A DNA stretch of 64,000 nucleotides from Colias croceus (GCF_905220415.1 NC_059547.1:6150501-6214500); one strand, 5' to 3'. Numbered from the stretch's first letter, positions 13,400-26,560 are shown. Made by a program: numbers and translations. Notes: generated by a model not told the origin, from the letters alone.

Positions 13400-13518
13400 T
13401 CTATACATATAATAAATCTGTAGAAGGGTCAATTCTGTACATTGAAAATATTGAAAAAATAAATACCAGGGGGTGTTACTGGATCGATACCAAACCCAAA
13501 TATATGATTAAAAAAATT

Positions 13519-13559
<41 letters not shown>

Positions 13560-13900
13560 ATGTGAAGGCATCACGTGAAAACTAGCGGTTCGATTTCGAT
13601 GAAACTTGGTATAATTATACCTTATTATCCTGGGCGTAAAATAGGATACTTTTTATCCTGGAAAAATACGTAGAAAAAAATTAATCTTAATTTTTCAGTT
13701 TTATCCATAGACGTTGTTCCGTAGAACCGCGAACACACGTTGCGTATTATTATAGGCCTAACCCTTAGGCCTTACCGTATTTGGGAATTGGGTCCAATAG
13801 ATATTTACAAGATGTTATTGTCAGAGGTCTCAAAATGGAGAAATAAACCATCCTCGCAAAGACCGACATCCGCGCGGACGGAGGCGCGGGCGGAAGCTAG
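13400..13900 (+). mobile_element. Non-autonomous Helitron-like element, family 2, copy 1
   Basis: Begins TCTATACATATAATAAATCT after an A and ends GCGGGCGGAAGCTAG before a T, the expected Helitron termini and A/T insertion site. It contains an internal GTCT microsatellite (13520-13558) and shares most of its length with copies at 38539-39015 and 42339-42821. No coding capacity. Confidence 0.65.
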
Positions 13901-13904
13901 TTAA

Positions 13905-14690
13905 TTTATAAAATTATAATTAAAAAAAGTATAGGTAGGTAAATTAAAATTTAATTAATATCTCGAGGTGCCTTCGTAACCAGATCGTTCATATTAATTG
14001 AAGAGTTTACGGTTTCAAATAGATTCTTATTGTTCTCATAGTGTTCTTCAAAATCCACTTTCAAATGCATAAACACTGTTACGCCTGTCTCGATAAATTA
14101 GCATCAAGGTATAAAAAAATGATTGCTCTAGTGTTATCTTGGCGTTAAATTTTCAGCGAGCAGTTCTCGGGCCCCTTATTTATAACACTGCTGCTTCCTA
14201 TTTTATATTTTTAAGAATTTTATTTTCGGTGTAATTCTACATTAGATATACATATACGTACATACTCTCGACTCGATAGGAGTAGGCATTGGGAATCCGA
14301 TAACCCCAGAGCTCTTTTCCCGGGGGTTAAGGGCATGGGTTTCATTCTCATTTTGGTGGGTTGGGTTTGGTTTTGGCAAGTTTTGGTTTTGGTTTTGCCC
14401 TAGCTGTCAAATATCGTATGATAACTTGAGTTTTGAATGAGTTACAACGAAAATAAATAAGTTAAACATTTCACCGTTCCTTGTATAAATGTTTTTGCTG
14501 ATATAAAATTTCATTAAACATCGATGCGTTCATTTCACATTCGATGATGTTCTAACTAACTTGTTCAACGATAAGTTCTGTGACAATTAAAATAATTTAA
14601 AATGTCGTGAACAAGGAAATACACAAAAACAAACATTATCTATATTAATTTTTGAATTATAATATTACATATCGATAGTATCAATTAATA
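13905..14690. other. Upstream region of yellow gene 2
   Basis: No gene seen. A short G/T-rich run at about 14355-14400, with repeated TTTTGG and TTGGG blocks, stands out from the AT-rich background. The promoter of the second yellow gene should lie here, but no TATA or initiator can be picked reliably. Confidence 0.4.
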
Positions 14691-16713
14691 ATGTTTCTTC
14701 AAGGTAAGCCTGACATAATATTAAGATATTGGCAAAACAGCAAATGAACATTTATTTAATGTTTCTAGATCGGAAAAGTAAATTTTGATTTTCCCAATTT
14801 TTTTCTTTTATTTCGCGTAAAGCATCGACGTAAATCGTACATAATACATTATATACATAATATGTACTAAGGTAAACCATAACAATTCTGAAAGCTTACT
14901 TAGCTAACTTCTGATCCTAGATCTTATCTTCCTTCTAGAACAACAGACTATATGTGACTGAAGCTCAAATTAATACTAAACATATTTTAAATTCAATTTT
15001 CAGCAAATGAGCGATCAGCGGGTGTCACACTATGGCTTGCTATGTTAGGATTAGCGAGTTCACAATCTCTACCAGCGGATGTGGATACTCCACCTTTCAG
15101 TACTCTTTACAAATGGAAATATATTGACTTCGAGTTTCCGTCCGAACTGCATCGACAGAGAGCTCTCTCTTCTAGGTACATAGATACTATGATAATGGTA
15201 ATATAACAGCTATTTTTTTGTGAAAATCATTTTATGAAAGAAAAAGTGCACCTATCGACTACGTTTGTTTGTTTTATTGAACAAAATTTTTATACATTAA
15301 TAGGTATTAATTTATTTCATGATATGTATCATCAATACCTTATGGTCTTAGAACACTGAAAAGTCTTAACGAAAGTGTATCTGCGTTTTCAGGCAATACG
15401 TACCAGATAGTGTTCTGCCATTGGGTTTAGAAGTGTGGGGATCGCGGGTTTGGGTGACATTACCCAGCTGGAGGCAAGGCGTTCCCGCGACTCTGGCTAC
15501 TGTGTCCCGTTTTGGGGGCGTAGTGTCGCCCCTCCTCAGACCGTACCCGGATTGGAGCTTTCATAGAGCCTTCAGTGAGTACATTTTTAATGAAGAAACA
15601 TAATTTTAGGATTTGTACTTGCATATAAATAGAATAGACGTATGTTTGTAACGAATAGTCTAAAATATCTAACACAATAACAAAAAAATTTCATATAATA
15701 TAAGATGATATGTCTGTGAGAAGTACAAATATTATTAACTAATTTATGTTTATTTCATTTCAGATAACCAAAACAATTGCTCTGGCTTAACATCAGTATT
15801 TCGCATCAACGTGGATCAATGTGGAAGATTATGGGTCTTGGATTCTGGACAAATTGATTCACAAGACAACCCTAAACAAATATGTCCACCTAGCATCGTT
15901 GTCTTTAATTTACAAAACGATGAACTTGTAGCACGATATACTATTCCTGAAAAATATGTGCTCCAAGATTCTCTGTTCTCCAATATTGTAGTGGATTCTA
16001 GAACATCAGATTGTTCAGATCTACACGTTTACATTGCTGATACTTGGAGATTTGGTCTATTAGTATTTCGCGAGAGGGACGCCAGTTTTTGGCGTTTTTC
16101 GCATCATTTATTCTATCCAGATCCTTTGGCATCAAATTATACACTTCATGGACATAATTTTCAATGGTCCGATGGTATATTTGGTCTAGCTTTATCTCCA
16201 GTCAATTACTTTCAGGAAAGAATCCTTTACTTCCATTCAATGTCAAGTTACAGAGAGTTTTACGTCAAAACGTCTGTTCTTCGCGAACCATCACGTGTTA
16301 ATAACAGTGCAACTGAGTTTAATCTATTAGGAGAAAGTAGGGGGCTGTTTGGACAATCATCAGCATCTGCCATAGATAGGCGTGGAGTAATGTTTTACGG
16401 ATTAGTCACTAGAGACAGTATAGCATGCTGGGATACTAAAAAACCGTATCAAAAAATAACAACCGGTACCGTGGCTAGGAACCCAGAGACGCTAATTTTC
16501 CCTAATGATATTAAAGTGGATCAAAGTGAGCGGCAGAGCTTATGGGTAATATCAAACAGATTACCAATTTTTCAAGAGGGTCCATTAGATCCAGAAGACT
16601 ATAATTATCGTATCATGTATGTTGATACGATAGAAGCGGTTCGAGGCACGGTTTGTGATCCAGGTTATCCCATGGCAGAGAGACCAATTATTCATACTGA
16701 TTTGTGGCCATAA
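14691..16713 (+). CDS. Yellow/MRJP-family secreted protein, gene 2 (four coding exons)
   Basis: A secreted yellow-family protein, probably acting in cuticle or the extracellular space. Proposed exons 14691-14703, 15004-15175, 15393-15574, 15764-16713 give 438 residues. The first coding exon is only 13 bases (ATGTTTCTTCAAG before GTAAGC) and joins in phase to supply the start of the leader; the hydrophobic core (VTLWLAMLGLASSQS) is in exon 2. The MRJP domain spans about residues 125-420. Visible motifs are NCSGLTSVFRINVDQCGRLW, QICPPSIVVFNL, NYTLHGHNFQWSDGIFG, LYFHSMSS and SIACWDT. The last exon carries about 72% of the protein. Phase and exon layout are identical to yellow gene 3, and the proteins are clearly related, so these two are the closest pair in the cluster. 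AATAAA lies about 42 bp after the stop. If the short first exon is wrong, an internal ATG in exon 2 would give a truncated leader. Confidence 0.85.
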
Positions 16714-17351
16714 ATATTATACTTTAAGGATAAGTGTAAAATATTCTCTTGTAAATAAAATATACATGACCCTATTACGTTTATTTAATTTTATTACAAG
16801 TGTAATAATAAATAGATACGGTAAAATTTTGACTATTCAAGCAATTGAAAAGAAAAAAATATGTATTAAATTCACCTGCTGCTACCTATATACATCGCAT
16901 TAAAAAGAAAAAAAAATAGCAAAATTATACGATATGTGAAATTGCTTTTAAACTCTATCAGGAATTCTCGGATTCCACTTTGATAACTACAGAAATATTA
17001 TATATACTTAGTTCTGGTTTTATTATTGCATTAAAACTTCAGTTTCAGACCTATAACTTGAATTGATTACATTTAGCTATCTATTCACGGCATAATGAAT
17101 AAAAAGTATCAGCACAGTTCTTTTTTTCTGTTTTTATCGTTAAAAAATTAAACACATATATGATCTTTATAAGTAAATAATCGATCAATTTCCTTCTTGA
17201 AAACTGGCATGAAGTTGTTCTGGTTAAAACGTGCTACAGACCGTCATCGTACATAATGTATTTACGCAATACTATGTTCATTAATTTTTAAGTGGGCGTA
17301 GTCAACATAACTTCTGAACATTAGCTTCGAATCAGTCGTGGAGCAGTGAAA
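16714..17351. other. Intergenic between yellow genes 2 and 3
   Basis: Contains the 3' UTR of gene 2 (AATAAA near 16755) and the putative promoter and leader of gene 3. No other gene or repeat is seen. Confidence 0.5.
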
Positions 17352-20300
17352 ATGAAGGTAAGATATTTATTTCATAAATAAATAATATTTATTTATTTTA
17401 TTGAAGTTTCCAAATGTATTTATAAAATATATCTACTTACATTTAATATTAATTATGAATAATAAAAATTATTGTATTTCTTTTGTTAATTTTTGCTGCT
17501 GATTATATAATATTAAATATGGTATGCGTAAAGATCAATAATGATACATACGCACCGTTACTTACGCACAAAGCACATAATATGTATGTATGTAATACAT
17601 CGTTCAACGTTTCTTACATTTATGAAACAAGGGGTGAGGCATATAAAAAAACTTAATTTATTTGTTTCCCATATCATCTCTATTGTTTATATTTCAAACA
17701 TAATTTAGCATCCCACAAATAAAATTGAAATCGGTATAAAATAAACGATTTACCTACATATGAGTTTGATATAATTTATTTTATTTAAATAACTATAGAC
17801 AATATATAACTAAGTACTTAAAAGTACTAGAAACACGAAAATAAACAAGAATTGTCCATTTTTACTTTCAAAGATTGTTTTCATTTACTATAGGTATAAT
17901 AATTATATAGGTACCTATAACCCTCCTAATATATACTCTCTAATAATTTATACACCTATATAGTTAAGTATACTAATTTTACATAATATCTTATGTAAGT
18001 ACATATTAAAATTCATGAGCTGAGACTAAAATTTAAAGAAATCAATGTGATAATGAAATGAAACAAACTTTCTAAATTAAAATAAATTATGAAATCAAAA
18101 CAGCGACAATCTAGTTTAGTCTATTTTTATTCGTATATATATATACTATTTCTCATTTAGTAATTGGTTATTTTTATTTCTAAAATAAACTGATTCTATG
18201 TTATATAATTTAATGAATTCAATAATTTAAATACAGTTACGAGTTTTGTGTTATCCTTTCGTATTTACAAACTATGCAACGAGGTCAATTCAAACTAGTC
18301 TTACATGGCCGGGCATTGAAATATAATACTATGATTAATATCCCACACTTTGATAAACTAGCAATTTTCTTATATTAAGTTAACAGCGTTCTCAGCTTCT
18401 ATATTATAGTTTCTCACTTAACCTAAAAGATGAAGAAATAGTCAGTCGTGCACGGTTATATACGAAGCATGTTCACATCATTTAATTTTGTCTTGCAGTT
18501 ATTTTCAATAGCATTATTTTTGGGAGGAATTATATCAACGAGCAATGTGTTGAGTGTTCCACAAAAGTCGATTGGCACTCTGTACAGATGGAAACAAATG
18601 GACTTTGTCTTCCCTACCGAAGACGAAAGAAAAACTGCGATCGAAAATGGGTACGTGATATAAATATTTGATTTTAAAAATTAATAATATAAGTAGAAAT
18701 ATTTTAAAGGTTACATTATAACTAGTTTAGTTGTGAAACGGAAATCCAAAAATTCAAACATATCAATTACTAATGCTATTTAAAGTAACCTGTTACTTCA
18801 CGCCTCTCCAACTTTGAAAAAAATAACTCAAACTGTTGCTCCATAGGTAGGAAGTGCGACTCGATAGACTTATTTAAATATTTTTAAACATATTTTTTAA
18901 GTCTGTTTAGGTATTTGTTAACTCCTACAAGCTCGCGCTATTTTATAAAATTTGTTATAATATAAATGTTTTATTTTATAACTATTACTATACCTACCTA
19001 CTAATCCTGAATCCACGCGAAGACAAATCCAACAAACTAAAAATCATTAAAATCCGTTCAGCCATTCGTGAGCTATGTTGTAGATATTACACAACTTTCT
19101 TTGGTATCTTTGATTTAACCAAGGATCTTTCTATTTTTTTTATGTTTTCCTCTTTATCGAGGATCGTTCCCAAACTCTAACTTTGGAAATAACTTAAAAG
19201 TAGGTATTATTTTTGTATTGTTTAAGTACTTAAATATATGAAATTTTTCCATTTGATGGAAGAATGAGCAAGCGTGTTAACAAAGCAGTCAAACCAGAAA
19301 TTGTAATACTAATAAGTATAATGTGTCTAGATGTCTATTTAGATGATTACATAGTTGATAGAAAACTCTATTAAAAATAGGATTTGATTTTTTTGATATG
19401 AGAAAAAAATATGTAAAATATGTGTAAAATATTTCCAATGTATTACAAAACAAACTCGTCATCTTAGTATTAGATACAATGATGAGTACCTGATATTTAA
19501 TAATTGGTAATTCGTATATTGATAATAATTTTTATATGAGTTAAATACGAGATATAATTCTATAAATATGATGATTATATTGTATCCTAAAGGAGTGCCA
19601 AATAATAGTTAGTTATAATTCTTATAAACGATTTCATCCGCACTGAGATGTTTATACATATTATATTCTTTGTATTCTTTACAAAACAATATTCATTTCA
19701 GGCAATACATTCAATCAAATGTAATTCCGCTGGGAGTTGAAAGATGGAAAAATCGTGTTTTCGTGAGTACACCTCGATGGAAGAAGGGTATACCTGCGAG
19801 TCTTTCGGTTCTACCCGTGGTTGCTCAAGAAACATCCCCACCACTAACTCCTTATCCAAACTGGGATTGGCACACCGCTGGTAATTTACTCTTTAATCTT
19901 TAAATAACGAAAAACATATTTTTTATTTACGTTAGTTGAACTTAAAAGCTCCGCTTAAGTTCCTCCGATCAATATATTTGTTGCAAAAATGCAATGCATT
20001 TTAAATTAAAATTTGAAGTGTTTTTAATTTCATTTAATGTGGTAAAAAAATTACTTTATACTTACGAACATAGTAGTCTTAGTTTTTAATAGAAACAGCG
20101 AAGAAGACTAGGAAGACCTTGAGAGTCTGAGTTCAGATTCACATGAAAGTGAATTATTATGTATATTTTTTCTTTTTTTCCAGATAATTGCACAGGAATA
20201 ACATCTGTGTTCAGAATGGTTATAGATCATTGTGGAATAATGTGGGTGCTCGACTCCGGTCAAATTGAAGCTTTTGAAACTCCCCGCCAGCTGTGTCCAC

Positions 20301-21073
20301 CGACTTTAATAGCTATTGATTTGGAAAAAGATACAATTGTGGGAAAATTCCCGATACCTGAACAGTTTGTTTTGCAAGACTCATTGATAACGAATATCAT
20401 AGTAGACTCTAGAGATCCGCAATGCAAGGATTTACACGTTTACATATCGGATGTGAGACGCTACGGCCTTATTGTATTTAGAGGAGCGGACGGAGAATTT
20501 TGGAAATTCAATCACTACACGTTTTACCCAGAACCGTTGCTGTCAAACTACACTTTACATGGCGTAAACTTCCAGTGGCCTGACGGATTATTTGGCATGT
20601 CACTAGGCCCATATCATTTAGGAGACCGGCCGTTGTATTACCACTCTATGTCGGGCATGCACGAATTTGTGGTTTATACGTCTGTAATTCGCGACCCTGC
20701 ACGTGTTGACGACTCTGTGGGTGAATTTAAGCTCCTTGGCGAAAGCCGTGGACCCATAGGACAAGTATCCGCCGCAGCTGTCGACCGCAATGGTATCATG
20801 TTCTTTAACCTTGTTTCGCAAGACAGTATCGGATGTTGGGACACACGCAAGGAGTACAGAGTTGAAAATTTAGGTATTGTAGCCAAAAATAATAAAACAT
20901 TGGTATTTCCTAACGATCTGAGAATAGATCATGAAGTACCACAAGTAGGGTGGATTGTAACTAATCGATTACCTATGTATCAATTTAACTTGCTTAACCC
21001 GAATGAATACAATTTTAGAGTTATGTTTCTAGATCCGATCGCATCAATTGCGAATACTGTTTGTCAATACTAG
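17352..21073 (+). CDS. Yellow/MRJP-family secreted protein, gene 3 (four coding exons)
   Basis: A secreted yellow-family paralog of gene 2. Proposed exons: 17352-17357 (only ATGAAG before GTAAGA), 18499-18650, 19702-19880, 20184-21073; 408 residues. Joining the six-base exon to exon 2 in phase 0 gives MKLFSIALFLGGIIS, a classic signal peptide, which is why this start is preferred to the ATG at 18448 that reads through the acceptor. The MRJP domain covers about residues 113-400, with DNCTGITSVFRMVIDHCGIM, QLCPPTLIAIDL, NYTLHGVNFQWPDGLFG, YYHSMSGM and SIGCWDT. The C-terminus is shorter than in gene 2, ending soon after the conserved NTVC. It converges on the minus-strand membrane gene, with 172 bp between the stops; AATAAA is at about 21168. 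Confidence 0.87.
17358..18498 (+). other. Intron 1 of yellow gene 3
   Basis: A 1.1 kb AT-rich intron separating a six-base coding exon from the signal-peptide exon. Short ATATAT runs occur near 18136. No embedded gene or clear transposon is seen. Confidence 0.5.
18985..19125. repeat. Degenerate lepidopteran interspersed repeat remnant
   Basis: Sequence with the phrase AAAATCCGTTCAGCCATTCG resembles the commonly repeated core of lepidopteran Helitron or SINE families. It is truncated at both ends inside intron 2 of yellow gene 3. Family assignment is uncertain. Confidence 0.3.
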
Positions 21074-21245
21074 TAGTACTAGTATTAATATTCTGATAAA
21101 CCTATTATTATAAAATATATAAATTAAGTTATTGATCATTAATTTTATTGAATATGTGAATAGGTGAAATAAAATGCGACAGAAAGTTACGATTTTTTAA
21201 ATATTTTTTTCCATTTTTTTGTATCAAAACTTCATCCATACAATT

Positions 21246-24106
21246 TTATTTGTGTTTTCTTTGTGCATTCTTCGGATTTTTAGTTTTTTTAGAGTTCTGG
21301 TTGTTTGTTGAATGCCGAGATAGTGTACTGTTTGCAGATCGTTGAGAATCATTTGAAGATGTTTGAGTAAAATTAACACGATTCTTTATTCGTTCAATAA
21401 CAGATTTAACACTCTCATTAGAATCCAACTTTAATAGATTACCTTGTACTTCGCCTTTTTCATCATCCTTATTTTGTAAGAAAGAATGAGTTCTGTCATT
21501 CATATTTGGAAATTCTTCATTTTGTTCATTGCCGTGAGAAGACTCGCCTTGATAACTTTCTTTTGTGTCCAATGAAATTTCCTGAGTTGATCTATTTGAG
21601 GAAATACTTTCTGATTGTCTCAGTTCATCATTATTGTCATAGGTCGTATCATCTGATTCAATGTTTTGGTCAGCACGAGTCTCGGGCAACAGGTCGGATG
21701 GTTTTTTCATAAAAATATTTGGATAGTCTCGTAGGTATGATTGTATTCGACCTCTACTATTGCCAACTGAAGGTGGTGTTTCAGCTTCCTCATTTGATAT
21801 TGGATTGCACTGCATCGTATCTTGCTTGGGCAAAATCGTAGAGTTGGTGCTAAACAGCTTTGTCGAATCTGCATTTTCTTTTTTCAAATATACCCCAATA
21901 CGCAACAGCATTAAAACAAATTGTTCCAAGATTCTATCTGTATCACGTGGCACTACAACTTCGCTACCGAACCAGTCTTCATACGTTCCAATATCTGACA
22001 TGGTTCTATTGGATGTGACTGATACAGGTTGAAAACTTTCTAAAGGACCAGTGATCTCTTCTATGCTTAAATTTGTCAGTTTTGCAATGGAATTCTCAAT
22101 TTTTTGGTAACTAGTATTTACGTCCGTGGATGGTCTTTCGCCATAGCTATAAATTAATATATAAACTTTTTAATTATAAGTTAGTTCATCCACAAGAGAA
22201 AGGACTATTCGTTAAGCAAATTGTATATATTATGATAATTAAAAACCTTCTTAAAATAGAACCACATGGCAACATTCTACAGCATGTATATTACCTACTG
22301 AAATCTGTAGTTTGCTTCACAATATCCATCTGAATTATTAGTACCTATTAAAAAGAACTAGCAGTCACTTTTCTTTTGAAACTGTAGGATAGTGTTTGTT
22401 GAGTAAGTTTACTTGTTTACTCTAATTACTTGTTACCTACTCAGTGTTTTAACTAACAAGCTCGCAATGAGTTTTCTTCGTAATTGATCTTCCCCCAGTA
22501 GCGATTTTGTTCGACGCCTACGAACAGCTAATTCAATACCGCAGTCGTTGTCATTGCTCGCCGGTAAATTTACAGGGAATGTTTTGAACGCCGCGGCCAT
22601 TTTTAAGCTGTGATAATAACTGAAAAATATATAATTGATTGATAATAATCATAGTGATTTGCTTGTTCTCGAATTATTCATAATCAAATCATTGAAAGGA
22701 AACAACAAAAACTGAGATCATTTCTTGGTATTAATTAAAATAATTTTATCAATTTAACAATGCAATCGATCCTATTGTTTACGACTTAATTAAAATTCTA
22801 CAACAACATACAAATATGTATACCTAAAAACCAGCGTCCACATATAGAAAGCAGGCATAATGGTGAAAATCTTTGAAATGAGGAATTTGACGCAGGGCGG
22901 TCTGGCTGGTCCCAACAACACACATGTACCGAGTCCCAAAGCCAGACTTGTCAGTTCACATAAAAGTTTTCTTATTGCTGCTAATAACAACCATGGGAGG
23001 ACCAGTGTTGGACGTTCTTCCTGTTTACAGTTACCACGATATACTGTTGACCATCTTAAGCTTGATATATTTATACATTTTTTTGGATACTCGTACTTTT
23101 AAGATTACACACTATTTTAATGATCATTAGTCATATATTTACAATATTTTAAGGTGATAAACTACATCGAACCAAGACACAATATCAAAATTACCGTCTA
23201 CTGGACACCACATCACATTTTCTAATGATAGAGCTAATTAACAAGTAAATTGTAGCTGCTCTACCTTTGAGATAAGTAAAGAGCCAATAATATAGGCTCC
23301 CACCTAATACACTAAACTACTATAACTATTTATATATATAACTATTTATATATACTATAATATTATTATAATATCTTCATTTAAGAAACAACTGATATTA
23401 AATTTTCGTACAAGTATTGTAATCGGAGGTTGTAATCAAAAAGTTAAAAACTGAACCACCAAACGTTTAAGTTTAAATGAACCTAATTGTTTATTGTTTG
23501 TTTTGACTTATCAGTAACTCACTCAAACGCATCTGACCTACATGATCAGTTTCTTAAATGAAGAATAACTGACTCATTGGAATGCTATCAAGTTGAGTTG
23601 ATTTAGTAATTATCGTATTGATCTGTATAACGAAACCATAAAATAGGTCGAAGCAAGTATTTAAAAATGACTCATAAGTAAAATTTAATACTTTTTATAA
23701 AAAGCGATTTCATTATTCAATTTCTTAATACATTGTGAATTAGAGATATATGAGAAAACGTTATTTTGATAGGAAAAAATTGTTATGATTTCTTTCTCTC
23801 TCTGTCACCCTGTTTTTTATGTGTGATTCGCAGTCATTTAAAATATAATTTCTTATCAAAATAATATGTAGATACCAAATACGTGAAAATTTCTTCATAT
23901 AAGTTTAACTTTTCCAATAGCATCATAAGATAAGACTATTCTATAAAAACAATAGTTTAAAGTACCAGGAATACAGGATACAGCAGCACAATATAGGACG
24001 CGAGGTACACGTACACCGTGAAGCATTGCACCAGCATCACGCTAGAGACCATGGTCCGTAGAAAGCGCTGCACAGGCACAGAAGATAACTGAGGCGGCAT
24101 GCTCAT
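21246..24106 (-). CDS. Multi-pass membrane protein with long polar Ser/Asn-rich tail
   Basis: Function unknown. Four minus-strand exons join cleanly in phase: 24106-23966, 23020-22824, 22607-22437, 22146-21246; 469 residues. The N-terminal third is hydrophobic: one segment in exon 1 (VQCFTVYVYLASYIVLLYPV), then LVLPWLLLAAIRKLL and the following stretch in exon 2, with FTIMPAFYMWTLVF closing that exon, so three to four membrane passes. The LPW motif before a membrane segment resembles the insect tetraspan gene at 40750, so a distant DUF4728-type relation is possible. A basic RRRRTK motif follows the last segment. From about residue 235 the chain is Ser/Asn/Asp/Glu-rich and probably disordered, ending in a Lys-rich NSKKTKNPKNAQRKHK. 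The start is the ATG opening MSMPPQLSSVP. Exons may also exist upstream of 24106. It is convergent with yellow gene 3. Confidence 0.65.
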
Positions 24107-24593
24107 TTGCCATACCTAAAAGGATTCTTTTTTTCAAACATTATGTACACTAGCAATGGTTTTTATTATTATTGTCTTATTCTCGTTATTTAGGTACCTA
24201 CATAAACATATTATAATGGATAATGTGGATAATAGGAAACCTGACCTTCAAAATAAAAATACATTATACGTTAAATCAGACATAATATTTATTTATTTAT
24301 TTATTTATTTATTACTCTTTAATAAAACTATACACCAAACATGGGAAACTTATTACTAATTTATACAAAACAAAGAACAGTACAGTTTATTAGGCGGCCT
24401 TATCACTTAGAAGTGATCTCTTCCAGGCAACCTGGGCAAAAGGTAACAAGCTACTGAAATTTCGATGGTAGGAAGAAGAAAAAAGTCAAGGAACAAAAAG
24501 AACAAGATAAATAAATAAATAATAATAATTAAAATAGATATACAGGTAGATATTATATAATTATTGATATATATCTTTCTTAATATATATAAA

Positions 24594-24774
24594 TCTCGTG
24601 TCACAATGTTTGTCCTCAATGGACTCCTAAACCACTTAACCGATTATAATAAAATTCGCACACTATGTGCAGTTTGATCCAACTTGAGAGATAAGATAGA
24701 TTTTATCCCTCGGGAACGGGAACTATGCAGGTTTTTCTTTGAAAACGCGGGCGAAGCCGCGGGCGGAAAGCTAG
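24594..24774 (+). mobile_element. Helitron-like element, CTAG 3' end
   Basis: Ends GCGGGCGGAAAGCTAG followed by T; the 5' end is placed at TCTCGTGTCACAATG after an A, which is less certain. The 3' third (GCGGGCGAAGCCGCGGGCGG) can fold into a GC stem before CTAG, as in Helitron 3' ends. Confidence 0.5.
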
Positions 24775-24979
24775 TATATAATATATAAATAAATATACTA
24801 CACTCGAGTATACACCATTATATTTTTAATAATAATATATACAATTTACGCATATTCATAAATAACTATAATTTATATACATGATACATATAATTAAATA
24901 CAAACATACTACATAAAACAAATATAAAATACTATAAATACATACATATACATATCTGTGTATAGATAATAATATGAAA

Positions 24980-25490
24980 ATACATAGTTAATGTGCCGAG
25001 TTGAAAGCAGAGGTGAGAAAATGTCGTCTCAAAAGGTTTTTAAATGAAAATATATATTTAGCTTGTCTAATAGGTAGTGGTAAAGAATTACAAAGATTGA
25101 CAGCAGTGGCAATAAACGATTTAGCGAGGAAGTAAGTACGTCGAACAGGAACACTCAAGGTGAGTCTATCACGGTATCAGCCGAGTGAAGAGAATAGTTT
25201 TCATTGTGCAGGAAGGAAAAATTGTTTTTAAGATAAATAGGAGCAGAAGGATCAAAAAGGATACGGAACAGTAATTGCAACAAATGGAGATTCCGGCGAA
25301 AACGGATGGGGAGCCACTTGAGCTTTTTTCTGTAGATAGAAACGTGATCGTATTTTCGAAGGCCGAAAATAAACCTAATACAAAAATTTTAGAGTCGCTC
25401 AAGTTTATCAGTTAGCTCTACTGATAAATCAGGAAAACATGCATCAGCGTAATCAAGAATAGGGAGTAGAAGGGATTGTGCTAGCATAAT
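24980..25490 (-). pseudogene. LINE reverse transcriptase fragment (CR1/Jockey-like)
   Basis: Minus-strand translation gives the end of a non-LTR retrotransposon polymerase: LLLPILDYADACFPDLSVEL, then after one in-frame stop CIRFIFGLRKYDHVSIYRKK, then LKWLPIRFRRNLHLLQ. In another frame VPVRRTYFLAKSFIATAVNL and a short terminal motif follow. The stop and frame changes show it is dead. Only the 3' part is present. Confidence 0.7.
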
Positions 25491-25499
25491 AATATGATA

Positions 25500-26560
25500 C
25501 TAAGTTAAATTAACAATACCATTCGTCTCATTCTTGGTTTTACCTATATACCGCTATAATATGGATATCGTGTGACTGGTAAAAGCTAAAGAATGTTTCT
25601 TTATAAAACAGGCAATCTCTATGCAAATCTCAAATAGTTTTCAAGTTATCAGAAGTAGGAAACACTTTTATAAATACGAGTATTGTTGCAATAAAGATAT
25701 ATGTTCCAGAATATAAAGTGTTTAGTTGCTACATACTTTACAAATAATATTTATACAATTGGCACCTGTTTTAAATTAGCATTAACTTTGAAGAGAGTTG
25801 CATCAAATATGGTTCGTATTAGGCCCAATAGAGTCCATAAACAGACTTCGGATTGTAAACTCATCCCAATGTATGACAATATATTCATTATTACGTTTCA
25901 TGAGATATTTTTACATTGATATTATTTATATATTGATATTTTTACATAGATATTTATTTAAAAAAATTATTTGTTTATATAGAAATACATTTTAAAACAT
26001 TTTGTAGAGTGACACGTGGTTATATCACGTCAAATTTTATTTTGGCATTTTACTTTTTTTTTGTGGGCGGGCTAAGGTCAACGACCATCATGGTATTTTT
26101 ATCCGCACTATCCACTCAATTTTTAATAATTTAAGGCGCCTTAAATATCTAACAATATTTAAGTTTTATTCAGTTCATTGTTTTAATAGATATCTACATT
26201 CTTGAAAAAAGCTGGCGCTCTAGCACTAGTCTCTACATTACGTTTTGTAGTTATTTCGACAAACATTATTATAATTGATTTTATTTATTATAATTATATT
26301 ATAAACATATTATTGCTAAATTTAAATAATTTAGCGAATAAGTCACATCACAAATGTATTTTAATGAGTGAACTAATAAAATACATAGACATACACGTAT
26401 GAATTTTACAATTCATTCCTAATTTAAATCGAGGTTGCAATGCGACATGAATGCGACGATTCCCACAAACTTGACTCATATATTTTCTTTCTTAATTCAT
26501 AACTAAAATATGATTAATTAAATATAGCCTCTAATTGGGTGTTAATGGACAATACAAAAT
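25500..26560. other. Intergenic, no gene seen
   Basis: AT-rich with short random open frames. No domain, repeat or RNA gene that I can support. Confidence 0.45.

Noticed and set aside
18448..18498. Start of yellow gene 3 at the ATG at 18448
   Set aside because: The leader it gives is odd and reads through a clear TCTTGCAG acceptor; the ATGAAG micro-exon gives a proper signal peptide.
22284..22326. Possible small coding exon (MDIVKQTTDF) between exons of the membrane protein gene
   Set aside because: It has plausible splice sites but the phase does not fit the preceding exon; joining 22437 directly to 22146 is in phase and needs no extra exon.
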